From CBDFGN01 sp965247065 (GTDB lineage Bacteria; Bacteroidota; Bacteroidia; Cytophagales; Cyclobacteriaceae), in the NCBI GenBank assembly GCA_965247065.1, contig CBDFGN010000006.1, forward strand, positions 1,984,001 to 2,048,000: DNA of 64,000 nucleotides. Reading direction: 5' to 3'. Shown here piece by piece: positions 45,871 through 54,492 of this stretch. The position numbers and the translations under genes are program-made. Position 1 is the first letter of the stretch, and every line of letters starts with the position of its first letter. The notes under the pieces were generated by a model. That model saw only the letters and a program-made list of their open reading frames with translations. It ran no database searches and was not told where the DNA came from.

Positions 45871-47607
45871 ATGAACCGCATAAATTCAGAACTCATTCTA
45901 ACCACCATACTGTCGACGTTGACCATCGTTTCTTTAGGTATCGTTTCATGCCAGCCTGAAGCTACAAAGGTTCCGATTACAGAGGAATTAGGAACGACCT
46001 GGGAAGCCGGTTTACCAGTACCCAAGACAGTAGTTCGATCCACCCGAGCATTTAGAGAACGCCTGCTGTCTGATCCCCACCGGCCGGCTTACCATTTTGT
46101 TATTCCCGAAGATTTCGGTAGCGCCATGGATCCAAACGGTGCCTTTTACCACAATGGGCGGTATCACCTCATGTATTTGTATCGGAGAGAAGGAAGTGGA
46201 GGCGCGGGCCATTCCTGGGGCCACGTATCCAGTGCGGACCTGCTGCATTGGCGCCATCACCCGGATGCCCTGGTGCCCAGCCAGGAATTGGTTGAAATTC
46301 TCAGTGGGGGAGCTTTTGTTGACCAAGAGGGAAATGCAACGGTCACCTACTGGGAATATATCGCTGACGAAGCCAAAAGGAACGAAGTTCTAAAAAGCGG
46401 CAGCCTTGGCATTGGCATCGCCCGAAGTTCCGACGAACATTTTGACACCTGGACCAAAAGTCCGTCCAACCCGGTCATCAAATCAAATCCTTTTGGGATT
46501 ACCATGGTTAAAGATCAGGACGGGCCGGAGATAGTGGCCGGCTCGATGGACCCTACCAATATTTGGGTCAAGGATGGCAGATATTATATGGCAGCTGGCA
46601 ATGGGCAAGTATTGTGGGCTTATGGCAGGGAAGCCGACGCGCCGTCCGAATTTAAAGGAGATCATCTGTATTTGTACGCCTCGGACGATCTGAACACCTG
46701 GGAATACATCCATGAGTTTTATGAGCGCGACCCTGATTGGACCGAGGACAACGAGGATAATTCGTGCCCCAGCTTCCTACCGTTGCCTTCCAGTCCTGAT
46801 GGTGGGGAAGCCAGTGGGAAGCATTTGCTTTTGTTTATCAGCCATAATAAGGGATGTCAGTATTATATCGGCACTTACCGGGATGATAAATTTTATTCTG
46901 AGAAGCACGGCAGGATGTCCTGGGAAGACAGGGATTATTTCGCCCCGGAGGCGCTGATTGATAAGGTTGGCAGACAGATAATGTGGGCCTGGATCAAAGA
47001 GAGAAATACGGATGATATTAGAAAAAATTGGGACCGGAATTATTATGGCTGGGTTGGAACCTATTCGTTGCCCCGGTCCCTCTGGCTGGGAGAAGACGGC
47101 ACGTTGCGCATGAGACCGGTGAAGGAACTGGCGGGTCTTCGGTACAATAAAAAAGAGCGAAACGACATTACAATTGAAGCCGATTCGGAAATTGAACTCG
47201 CTGATTTCGGCACCGAACTTATGGAACTGGAAATTACCTTAGACCCGGGAGAAGTGGACCAGGCGGGAGTGGTTGTAGGCGTTTCCGAAGATGGAAGGGA
47301 GCAAACCACGATATTTTACGACGCATCAAGTACGGAACTGGTTCTGGATGCGAACCAATCCGGCATTGACTCCGAATGGGAAAACCTGGAGCGAGCGCCA
47401 TTTGAACTAAAAACCGGCGAGTCTCTGGTGTTGCGCGTTTTTGTAGATAAATCAGTTATTGAAGTATTCGCCAATGACCGACAGGCAATCGGCCGCCAGG
47501 TCTTTCCCAAACTGGGAGGCCGTGGAGTGAAACTTTTCGCCAAAGGAGGTGAGGCGCAGGTCGCAATCGTAAGGGCCTGGGAGATGATGCCATCAAATCC
47601 GTACTGA
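45871..47607 (+). CDS. GH32-fold lipoprotein, non-canonical active site (divergent paralogue)
   Basis: A 578-aa lipoprotein (signal ending GIVSC). Seen: SAMDPNG, keeping the nucleophile Asp although Asn before it is replaced by Met; GHSWGHVSSADLLHWRHHP; ILSGGAFV; SMDPTNIW in place of FRDP; and EDNSCPSFLPLP where the EC motif should be, with Ser at the Glu position and Asp two residues before it. TYSLPRSLWL and the C-terminal LRVFVDKSVIEVFANDRQ confirm the GH32 fold. It is the most divergent of the non-canonical group and the only one on the plus strand, 232 bp after the Gfo/Idh gene. Confidence 0.87.
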   Translation: MNRINSELILTTILSTLTIVSLGIVSCQPEATKVPITEELGTTWEAGLPVPKTVVRSTRAFRERLLSDPHRPAYHFVIPEDFGSAMDPNGAFYHNGRYHLMYLYRREGSGGAGHSWGHVSSADLLHWRHHPDALVPSQELVEILSGGAFVDQEGNATVTYWEYIADEAKRNEVLKSGSLGIGIARSSDEHFDTWTKSPSNPVIKSNPFGITMVKDQDGPEIVAGSMDPTNIWVKDGRYYMAAGNGQVLWAYGREADAPSEFKGDHLYLYASDDLNTWEYIHEFYERDPDWTEDNEDNSCPSFLPLPSSPDGGEASGKHLLLFISHNKGCQYYIGTYRDDKFYSEKHGRMSWEDRDYFAPEALIDKVGRQIMWAWIKERNTDDIRKNWDRNYYGWVGTYSLPRSLWLGEDGTLRMRPVKELAGLRYNKKERNDITIEADSEIELADFGTELMELEITLDPGEVDQAGVVVGVSEDGREQTTIFYDASSTELVLDANQSGIDSEWENLERAPFELKTGESLVLRVFVDKSVIEVFANDRQAIGRQVFPKLGGRGVKLFAKGGEAQVAIVRAWEMMPSNPY

Positions 47608-47639
47608 AGGCATGGAGCTAAGAGCATGGAGCAGAGCGC

Positions 47640-47920
47640 AGAGACTCGGTCCGACCGCTAAGGGCAGCCTTGAGGGTTGCGAGTCGGTCTGATCGGTGGT
47701 TTTTGGTACTCCCTTTTGAGGCACGTGAACAGCGAGCAAAGAGCACAGGGCAGGGAGTGAATCAGCGGACCAGTTGGCCATGGATTAGCAACCAGTAAAG
47801 CAGTAGAATAGTAAACCGGTAAAACAGTAGAATAGTAAACCGGTAAAACAGTTATGAAGCGACTACGAATCAACTTGCGAATCTTTGGGCTCCTTGACGA
47901 ATCTCTGCTTTAGAGCTACT
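47640..47920. repeat. Intergenic repeats before the IS element
   Basis: 47797-47820 and 47821-47844 are two tandem copies of a 24-bp unit (AAARCAGTAGAATAGTAAAC plus CGGT), and 47869-47914 is the second copy of the dispersed repeat also at 41784. 47645-47695 contains CGGTCCGACCG/GGTCTGATCGG palindromic words. Nothing coding is seen between 47608 and 48009. Confidence 0.6.
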
Positions 47921-48016
47921 GGTTAGATGACTGAAGGAATGGTTGAGGAGGTTCAGTGAGTTGAGGAATGTCCCCTTTTTGACCATCGAGTAGGTGAGCA
48001 ACCTGAAGATCCCTGA

Positions 48017-48868
48017 TTAGTGTTGACCACTTTTGGTTAATAATTCATCATTAAATATGGACAATGAAGGTCTTCGGTTAATTGGCAACAAGGACCAGTC
48101 CTTTTCAAAATCCATGGGTGAAACATCGTTTAAGTTTTCATGGGTTCTTTTTTGATTATAATGGTCAACCGCTCTTTTGACATACCTTTTCAGTTGATAG
48201 AAATTGGTCGGCTTCCAGTAATGCAAATATTCTTCTTTCAAGGTCCTGTGAAAGCGCTCTGCATACGCATTATCCTGAGCGGTTAGCCCCATGCTGATAT
48301 CACATCGGTTGGATTTTAGTAGGTCTACATATTCTTCGTAGATGTATTGACCTCCTCTGTCGGAATGATGGATCCGGGGAGGGGGATGATCTTTCAAGGC
48401 AATGAGCAATGCCTTTACGTTCGCTGTAGCCCGCATATGATCCGATACCTGGTAGCCTACTATTTTTCGGGTATAGACATCCAGAATAAAGACCCCGTAA
48501 TAAAACCGGTTTCCCACTTCTATGAAGGTGATGTCTGATTGCCAGACCGTTGAAGGAGACGTTAGTTCAAATCCTTTGATCAGGTTTGGATAATAAAGCT
48601 TCGAAGCCCGGGTAGTTCGTTTATAGTTCTTGGCTCTTCTCAAACGGTAACCAAGACTCATTAAAAGGTCTACAAAGCGATCTCTGCCGATAAATCCGGG
48701 TTTTAAGGTCCGGTACATTTTTTCCACCCCACAACCAGGATGTTCCTGGCGTATCCCATCAGCTTCCAGGACCAGCTGTTCTACCTTTTGATCAAAGACA
48801 GCTTGCCTGGTTGCATACTGATGTATTGCCTGTTTGCTGATTCCTATGGCACGATAGAGCTGATTCAT
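48017..48868 (-). CDS. IS3-family transposase OrfB (DDE integrase core)
   Basis: 283 aa with an N-terminal HTH_21-like segment (QEHPGCGVEKMYRTLKP) and an rve/DDE core: WQSDITFIEVG (first Asp), HHSDRGGQYI (second Asp), and DNAYAERFHRTLKEEY (Glu). The frame extends upstream of the listed ATG without a stop to the A8 run at 48926-48933. A -1 slip there would give an OrfAB fusion transposase (DLKK-LRHPTINWFRKNQR), as known in IS3 elements. It appears intact. Confidence 0.92.
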   Translation of the reverse strand: MNQLYRAIGISKQAIHQYATRQAVFDQKVEQLVLEADGIRQEHPGCGVEKMYRTLKPGFIGRDRFVDLLMSLGYRLRRAKNYKRTTRASKLYYPNLIKGFELTSPSTVWQSDITFIEVGNRFYYGVFILDVYTRKIVGYQVSDHMRATANVKALLIALKDHPPPRIHHSDRGGQYIYEEYVDLLKSNRCDISMGLTAQDNAYAERFHRTLKEEYLHYWKPTNFYQLKRYVKRAVDHYNQKRTHENLNDVSPMDFEKDWSLLPINRRPSLSIFNDELLTKSGQH

Positions 48869-48876
48869 CGAGAAAT

Positions 48877-49275
48877 TTACTTTCCTTTGGTTTTTCCGGA
48901 ACCAGTTGATTGTGGGGTGTCGAAGTTTTTTTTCAGATCGATATCCAATTCCTCCTTGGCCAGATCGATCATCTTTTCGTAATAATCAATCTTGATCTGT
49001 TTTTGACCTACCACACGTTCCAACTCCTTAATCCGTTTTTCTAAATCGTTAACCTTTGATGTAGTGCTTTTTTTCATCTCCAGAATTCGATAGCCTCTCT
49101 CGTTAAAGGTAGAGAATTTGTAGATCCAACGGTAAATGTTCGCGTTGTTGATCCCATGAAGTTTCTCCAGTTGAGGGACACTGTACTTTCCACTTTCAAA
49201 TTCCGTAACAATGGCCCGCTTCAATTCATCACTGAATACTCGCTTCTTTCGAATGGCTTTTTGGGTTGCTTTCAT
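48877..49275 (-). CDS. IS3-family OrfA (helix-turn-helix)
   Basis: 132 aa: an N-terminal HTH (VFSDELKRAIVTEFESGKYS, then VPQLEKLHGINNANIYRWIYKF) followed by a coiled-coil (NDLEKRIKELERVVGQKQIK). Its product binds the element's ends and regulates OrfAB. The slippery A8 run lies 50 bp before its stop codon. It appears intact. Confidence 0.9.
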   Translation of the reverse strand: MKATQKAIRKKRVFSDELKRAIVTEFESGKYSVPQLEKLHGINNANIYRWIYKFSTFNERGYRILEMKKSTTSKVNDLEKRIKELERVVGQKQIKIDYYEKMIDLAKEELDIDLKKNFDTPQSTGSGKTKGK

Positions 49276-49317
49276 ATAAGTCGATCGTTTAAAAAGTGGT
49301 CAACCTATATCAGGGAC

Positions 49318-49425
49318 GTACAGCCTGTATTAGGAGGCCGAACTGGGATTCATTCAGGGCATTTACAACCTCTATTGGATGAGATGAGCGAAGTGATTGC
49401 CTCCGATCCAGGGGCCAATTGGTAG
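49318..49425 (+). pseudogene. paaC: 3' end of paaC, truncated next to the IS element
   Basis: The frame running out of the IS right end reads VQPVLGGRTGIHSGHLQPLL, then DEMSEVIASDPGANW and TAG. This matches the extreme C-terminus of PaaC, the structural subunit of phenylacetyl-CoA epoxidase (GGR.G.H..HLG..L.EMQ...PG..W). Only about 35 codons remain. The paaD relic follows 15 bp later in the normal order of paa operons. The upstream part of paaC is not on the other side of the IS. Confidence 0.75.
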
Positions 49426-49440
49426 GGAGTCTAAAGGACT

Positions 49441-49922
49441 ATGAAGAAGCTTACGGAACAAACGGTGCTCAAGTGGCTGGAGAAGGTCAAGGATCCAGAG
49501 ATCCCGGTGTTATCGTTGATCGATCTGGGCGTGATTCAATCAGTGACCATCGATCACAACTCTAGGGTAAAAGTGGAACTGACCCCCACGTTCGCTGTCC
49601 TGCCATGGACCATATGGTAAACGAGGTAAAACAGGTCCTTTCCCGGAAAAAAGTGGACCACCAGGTAAATGTCTCCTTTGCAAAGCCCTGGTCCACAAAT
49701 GACATAACTCCCAGGGGTAGGAAGGCGCTCAAGGAGTTCGGTCTGGCACCCCCCAATAAATATAGTGTTGCAGTGGATTTAGATACTGTTCAGCAGGCGA
49801 CTTGCCCATTTTGTGAGAGCCCTGATACCGAAATGCGATCTCCATTCGGACCTACTCTGTGCCGTTCACTTCACTACTGTAATAGCTGCAAACAAGCTTT
49901 TGAGCAGTTTAAGCCCATCTGA
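49441..49922 (+). pseudogene. paaD: Frameshifted paaD (phenylacetyl-CoA epoxidase assembly factor)
   Basis: The first frame (49441-49620) gives MKKLTEQTVLKWLEKVKDPE, then IPVLSLIDLGVI...VKVELTPTFA, the DUF59/MIP18 part. It shifts at 49591-49600, where GCTGTCCTGCC stands for the conserved A-G-C-P-A; a loss of 1 or 4 bases explains it. The second frame resumes MDHMVNEVKQVL and runs to the C-terminal zinc-binding segment CPFCES...SLHYCNSCKQAFEQFKPI with four Cys. PaaD helps build the Fe-S/di-iron epoxidase; here it cannot be made full length. Confidence 0.85.
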
Positions 49923-49927
49923 TAGTA

Positions 49928-50281
49928 TCAGGGTCTTTTTACTTCGAAAAAAACACTGTCGCTATTGAAGGCGGTAAAAATTCCAAGGCCGTTTTCCACA
50001 TTGCTAGGAGGTTCGTTGAGGCTCCTGGAATCCTGATCTATGTTTTCGAACAGATCCGCGTATTCTTGATTCACCTTAAATACCTTGACTCGATAAAGGC
50101 CATACTGTTCCAAGGTAACGCCTCTGATTATTTGGAAATCATCTTGTATCGGTTCAGATACAAATCGAAAGTTATTACCGCTAAAGCCTTGGAAACTTTC
50201 GTCCGTGACGATTGGCACCGGATTTTCTTCCACGTTCTCAACCAAGACATAATAATAATCCCCCGAAAGATTGTCCCACTG
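49928..50281 (-). pseudogene. 5'-truncated DUF4249-like gene
   Basis: The frame directly after the stop of the upstream T9SS gene reads QWDNLSGDYYYVLVENVEEN and on to EYADLFENIDQ...NEPPSNVENGLGIFTAFNSD. The NVENGLGIFxxYxS ending is characteristic of DUF4249 lipoproteins, which accompany some TonB-dependent receptors. There is no signal peptide, no start and no N-terminal 250 or so residues, so this is a fragment. TTG at 50245 would start a 105-aa product, but that is unlikely to be real. Confidence 0.6.
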
Positions 50282-51130
50282 CTACTGGCTCTTGATGATT
50301 CTCCTGGCCTCAGTTCCGGATGGGGTAGAAACGGATACCAAATAAACCCCATCCGAGAGGTTGCTGATATCGACATCGGTACGGTGAAGCCCAGGTTCCT
50401 TCTGGCCCCTATAGATCGTTTGAACCAAGTGACCATTCTGATCCATAACCTGAATCAGCACCTGACCCACTTGCAATACCACATACTCCAGGGTGGAATT
50501 CTGGAATGAGGGATTAGGATAAATCCGAAGATTTGATTTTAATCCTATTTGTTTGGGATCCTTGTCAGGATTCAGAAGCAGGAAACGCAGATGTCTATGC
50601 CCTCCCAAGTGTCTCACCCGGCCCAAACTTCCCCTTCTTAGTTGTCCAGCTGGAAAGTCATGTCCTACCAACGTCTCTATATCCTCCCTCCACTCAGGTC
50701 GCTTTTCTCTTATATTGGCAAATGAAGCTTCAATGGTCTGAATGTGATTGGTAATTATGTTCTCTGCCAAAGTCAGAATTCGATCCAGCTCTTGTCGCTG
50801 AAGGCGGTTAGCCTCCGGATCCCACTTTCGGATCTCCAATCGCTTCCTTTGCAGTGATTCACCTCGAGGACGGAGTTCTGCCATTCGCTCCCGCAATTCC
50901 TGAACCTGCGCCTTTTCGAACCCGGTTAACTCAACCTCCAACACTTTTCTTTCCGCCTGGATCACCGGCAGCACATTGGCTGAGACATACTTGTGGACCT
51001 TTTGACGAACATTCGATAGCTCTCTGATTTTTTGGAATCCTGATAACGTAATAGCAGCCATCAAAACCAGTCCAAGGCCGATAAGGCACTGCCTCACCAG
51101 CCTCCAATATCTTGTTTCTTTTCTTTTCAT
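50282..51130 (-). CDS. Secreted Spy/CpxP-like protein with type IX secretion tail
   Basis: 282 aa. Seen: N-terminal signal or anchor (LIGLGLVLMAAITLSGF), a long charged helical segment rich in Leu, Arg and Glu (VELTGFEKAQVQELRERMAE), reminiscent of Spy/CpxP LTxxQ proteins, a Gly/Arg/His-rich linker near 165-190, and a Por secretion tail from about 200 (LRIYPNPSFQNSTLEYVVLQ ... DLSDGVYLVSV-type ending). This suggests a surface-exposed, metal- or stress-related protein; the function is not known. It is encoded upstream of, and in the same direction as, the DUF4249 relic, and its own upstream neighbour is another small helical protein. Confidence 0.7.
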   Translation of the reverse strand: MKRKETRYWRLVRQCLIGLGLVLMAAITLSGFQKIRELSNVRQKVHKYVSANVLPVIQAERKVLEVELTGFEKAQVQELRERMAELRPRGESLQRKRLEIRKWDPEANRLQRQELDRILTLAENIITNHIQTIEASFANIREKRPEWREDIETLVGHDFPAGQLRRGSLGRVRHLGGHRHLRFLLLNPDKDPKQIGLKSNLRIYPNPSFQNSTLEYVVLQVGQVLIQVMDQNGHLVQTIYRGQKEPGLHRTDVDISNLSDGVYLVSVSTPSGTEARRIIKSQ

Positions 51131-51239
51131 GTTCTAATTAATTTTTACCTCATAAATGTTCGCAAAAAAACTTCAATAGAAAAAAAACTTCAACCAAGAA
51201 ATCCATAGGCTCAACCAATGCTCTGATTTCCAGGCAACG

Positions 51240-51575
51240 TTACCTCCCACCAAAAGCCCCTCTATTGCCAGCCCTCCTTCTGATTTCATCCTTCATCTGG
51301 ATATAGCCCCGCCATTGCCGATGGTCCAGTATTTCCAGGAACTGTGCATTTTGCCTATCGATTATATCGCGGGTCGCTGCCCTCAGCTCAGCACGATCCA
51401 ATTTATGCCGGACCTCATTTAACCGATCGCAGGCCGTCAAATTCACTTCACCGACTAATTCAGTTTGTTTCAGATCGAGACTGAGTTCCTCCTCCATCAG
51501 CGCGGTGATCCTGGAAGCTCTTTCCTCGACGTCGGTTCCTGGATTTTGCACCAGGGCAAATCTTATAGTATTCAT
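51240..51575 (-). CDS. Small helical protein, Spy/CpxP-like
   Basis: 111 aa with no signal peptide. Predicted all-helical, rich in Glu, Arg and Leu, with a final stretch (NAQFLEILDHRQWRGYIQMK) like the LTPEQY..Y segment of periplasmic Spy-like proteins. It is not assigned to a function. It sits 109 bp upstream of the T9SS Spy-like gene and divergent from the LytS/LytTR pair, which may control both. A lost N-terminal signal is possible because relatives are exported. Confidence 0.55.
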   Translation of the reverse strand: MNTIRFALVQNPGTDVEERASRITALMEEELSLDLKQTELVGEVNLTACDRLNEVRHKLDRAELRAATRDIIDRQNAQFLEILDHRQWRGYIQMKDEIRRRAGNRGAFGGR

Positions 51576-51805
51576 AAGCTTCGTTTTAAGACTTGTTTAC
51601 TCATTAAATCGAATATCATAAGGCAACAGTTGCACGCAGGATGATAGGATTCAACCAACCTAGGTCAAGTCTATACCAATCATGCCGGGAATTCTATTTT
51701 GGGTTGCAATGCCCCTAATTGATTGGTTCGATGGTTTGGTTGAGCAACAATAGTGAGTGGTTGAAAGGGAATTGATGGACGTTTATCAAAGGGCTATATT
51801 GGGGC

Positions 51806-52882
51806 ATGGACCCTAATAGTCTGCCGCGACAAAACCTCCGGACCATTTTGATTCATGCGACTTTCTGGATCGGCTACTTTGTGTTGCTCGTATTTGGATT
51901 TTCTTCCCGGATGGAATATGAAACCGCTTTGGCAGGAAGCCTCTTGATCCTAACTCCCCAGGTGTTGCTGGTTTACCTTCATATGGAGTTTTTTGTACCC
52001 AGCTTCTTGATGTCTAAGAAATATGCAGAATTTGCTTTCTTTTTGATCTTGACGCTGGTAGTTTCCTACCTTATTCTGGATTTTATAAACAGCAATTTCT
52101 TTACCCCGGAAGATGTATTCCGACCGAGTGGCAGATTCCGGCAATTTGACCGGCCCCCAGGACATCGGCCCTTCAATCCTGCACGCGGGATTACCTTTCT
52201 CAGTTTTCTGGTCACAGTTGCGCTGCTGTTGTTGTCCACAGCATACAAGGCTTCTCAAATCGCCTTCAAAAAGGACCGTGAAGCTTCAGAACTGAAATCT
52301 CAAAAGCTGGATGCAGAATTGAAATTTCTAAAGTCCCAGATAAATCCCCATTTCCTGTTTAACTCGCTCAACAACGTATATACGCTTTCCAAGTTAAAAT
52401 CGGATAGTGCCCCTGAAATGATCCTGAAGCTTTCAGAAATTCTTAGATATCTGCTCTATGATTGCAGCCAGGACAAAGTAGCGCTGGGAAAGGAAATTGC
52501 TTACATTCGAAATTACATCGAGTTGCAAAAGCTTAAGGATCAAGAGGTTATTAACATTAAAGCCGACTTCAGTGGAGTAGATGAAAAGCTGATGATCGCC
52601 CCGATGTTATTCATACCCTATATTGAGAATAGTTTCAAACACAGCAAGTTTGAAGACCTGACACAGGGTTGGATCCAAATGAGCTTGAGACAACAAGATC
52701 ACGAATTAACCTTCGAGATTTCCAACAGCGTACCCCCTCTGTCGTTCCCTAAGGACAGGCAATCCGGTATTGGGCTGGACAACGTGCGCCGACGCTTGGA
52801 ATTATTGTACCCAGATAAGCACAATCTAAATATGTCACAATCTCCTACCGATTTTTCGGTAGTTCTTAAAATCGTAGTATGA
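51806..52882 (+). CDS. LytS/YehU-type sensor histidine kinase
   Basis: An inner-membrane sensor. Seen: four hydrophobic segments (about 14-32, 42-62, 74-93 and 129-146), a short coiled linker, then the His_kinase domain with QINPHFLFNSLNN (phospho-acceptor His182) and an HATPase region with PYIENSFKHSKF (N box) and GIGLDNVRRRLELLYP (G box). 358 aa. Its stop overlaps the start of the LytTR regulator by 4 bp (ATGA), so they form a translationally coupled pair. The signal sensed is unknown. The nearest candidate targets are the divergent Spy-like genes. Confidence 0.92.
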   Translation: MDPNSLPRQNLRTILIHATFWIGYFVLLVFGFSSRMEYETALAGSLLILTPQVLLVYLHMEFFVPSFLMSKKYAEFAFFLILTLVVSYLILDFINSNFFTPEDVFRPSGRFRQFDRPPGHRPFNPARGITFLSFLVTVALLLLSTAYKASQIAFKKDREASELKSQKLDAELKFLKSQINPHFLFNSLNNVYTLSKLKSDSAPEMILKLSEILRYLLYDCSQDKVALGKEIAYIRNYIELQKLKDQEVINIKADFSGVDEKLMIAPMLFIPYIENSFKHSKFEDLTQGWIQMSLRQQDHELTFEISNSVPPLSFPKDRQSGIGLDNVRRRLELLYPDKHNLNMSQSPTDFSVVLKIVV

Positions 52883-53595
52883 AAATTAGATGCCTGATTG
52901 TAGATGACGAGCAGCTGGCCCGGGAGTTATTAGAAGAATACGTCGGCAAACTCCCAAACCTGGAAATTGTCAATAAGTGTAAGAATTCGATGGAAGCAAT
53001 TGAATGTCTTCAGGAACAACAAATCGACTTGATGTTTCTTGATATTCAAATGCCCGACCTTACTGGGGTTGAGCTATTGAAAACTGTAAATCATCAACCC
53101 ATGGTAATTTTTACCACGGCTTACTCTGAATATGCTATCGAGGGCTATCAATTGGACGTTGTGGATTATCTTCTCAAGCCCTTTTCGTTCGAAAGATTTG
53201 TTCAAGCCACCAACAAAGTAATGGATCTGCTTAGATTGAAAAAAAAAGGAGTCTCCCAATCTGGGCAACTTCCGGACCGAGACAACTTCATCACCGTAAA
53301 AGGAGATCGCAAAATCTACAAAATACGGCTTAAGGACATCCTGTACATCGAAGGGTTGAAAGAGTATGTATCATACTATACTGCGACCGAGAGGATCATT
53401 ATTTTGCAGTCATTGAAAAGCCTGGAAGAATCCCTTCCTGCTAATCAATTCATAAGAATTCACAAATCCTATATCGTTTTGGTTAACCGGATCAGGCGGG
53501 TTGAGAGTAACCAAATACTTTTAGGAGATCAAAAGCTACCGTTGGGAAAAAGCTACAAGGAGAATGTTATGAAGAAAGTTTTTAATGTCAATTAA
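52879..53595 (+). CDS. LytTR-family response regulator
   Basis: 238 aa: receiver domain (phospho-acceptor Asp55 in MFLDIQMPD; acidic DDEQ at 9-12; conserved Lys in YLLKPF) followed by a LytTR DNA-binding domain from about 135 (FITVKGDRKIYKIRLKDILY, IHKSYIVLVNRI). It is partner of the histidine kinase encoded just upstream. Such regulators bind paired 9-bp repeats upstream of targets; none was clearly recognised here. Confidence 0.94.
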   Translation: MKIRCLIVDDEQLARELLEEYVGKLPNLEIVNKCKNSMEAIECLQEQQIDLMFLDIQMPDLTGVELLKTVNHQPMVIFTTAYSEYAIEGYQLDVVDYLLKPFSFERFVQATNKVMDLLRLKKKGVSQSGQLPDRDNFITVKGDRKIYKIRLKDILYIEGLKEYVSYYTATERIIILQSLKSLEESLPANQFIRIHKSYIVLVNRIRRVESNQILLGDQKLPLGKSYKENVMKKVFNVN

Positions 53596-53661
53596 GTTAA
53601 TGCTCCCAACCTCGTGACGACAATACCGTAATCTAAAGAAGCGAACTAACATCATAATAGC

Positions 53662-53669
53662 TACCTTTG
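53662..53669 (+). promoter_or_regulatory. Candidate -7 promoter box (TACCTTTG)
   Basis: Matches TAnnTTTG 67 bp before the lipoprotein gene at 53737. No TTG lies at the expected distance upstream, so only half of the consensus is present. Confidence 0.35.
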
Positions 53670-53736
53670 TAGGCTTGATTGTACATCCAAATGGTATGGA
53701 CCATTTGGTTATGGAAACCCATCAATCGCAGCAGCT

Positions 53737-54336
53737 ATGGCACACCCTACTTTTCGGCTGATCGCAGCTCTTGTCTTCTGTTCCGTCATGGCCGGTTGCA
53801 GGATAGATCCTGAATCGAAAAGAGAGGTTTCCGCCTCCGGGATGGACTCCATTGTCACGGCTTACAGGGTCACCACCGATTCGGTAGTCTCTTCCTGGGA
53901 CCGAATGATCATCGATGATGACGAAAAGTTATTTCACATCAAAAGGCTACTGGAGGAGGTGACTTATACCGGGCATTTTGATCCGGTGGTCATGGACTCC
54001 TTCATGACTAAACATTCCGCTCTGGTTGCATTAAGGTATGACCAGAAGAGTATGGCGGATTCGGAACTAATTGATGAGTATGACGCTCTGACCTCTGAAT
54101 TAATTAATGAGGTCACCACGTTCGCTAAAAGGCATCCTGACTATAACAAGTATCCACTCATGGAGGAACTCATCATGGATATTATGGAAGCCGACAACAG
54201 AGTTCTGCTACACCGAATCAAGTACGATAACTTCTGTCGCGAGTTTAATGTTCTTATCGCATCGCAAAAGTCCCTTCTGAGGTCCTCGGGTGAGACTGAA
54301 CTGGACGAAATGGCTCTCTTTACTCTCTCGGAGTAA
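53737..54336 (+). CDS. Hypothetical lipoprotein
   Basis: 199 aa with a lipoprotein signal (VFCSVMAGC, Cys20). The mature part is acidic and predicted helical (ELIDEYDALTSELINEVTTF, EELIMDIMEADNRVLLHRIK), with no motif I recognise. It stands 141 bp after the LytTR regulator on the same strand, with its own weak promoter candidate. Its function is unknown. Confidence 0.7.
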   Translation: MAHPTFRLIAALVFCSVMAGCRIDPESKREVSASGMDSIVTAYRVTTDSVVSSWDRMIIDDDEKLFHIKRLLEEVTYTGHFDPVVMDSFMTKHSALVALRYDQKSMADSELIDEYDALTSELINEVTTFAKRHPDYNKYPLMEELIMDIMEADNRVLLHRIKYDNFCREFNVLIASQKSLLRSSGETELDEMALFTLSE

Positions 54337-54492
54337 GACTCTTATTAACTAAGTCCCAAAACCCAATCCGCAGTAAATCCGGAACAAAACAAACTCCAAA
54401 CGTCAATTGATCTGATAGATTGAATCTATTAGATCTAAACTTGATTTTTGGTTCAGTTGTTTAACTGGAATTCAGGATTTGGAATTTTCCGA

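Larger units (their letters stand above)
48010..49316 (-). mobile_element. IS3-family insertion sequence
   Basis: About 1.3 kb. Imperfect terminal inverted repeats: TCCCTGATTAGTGTTGACCAC at the left and, reverse-complemented, TCCCTGATATAGGTTGACCAC at the right, both followed by TTTT. Two frames, orfA and orfB, give the usual IS3 layout with a run of eight A for -1 frameshifting at their junction. No target-site duplication is recognisable, and the two flanks are unrelated, so sequence has probably been lost after insertion. Confidence 0.88.

Noticed and set aside
48010..49316. Target-site duplication of the IS element
   Set aside because: Flanking bases on the two sides do not match for any placement of the ends.
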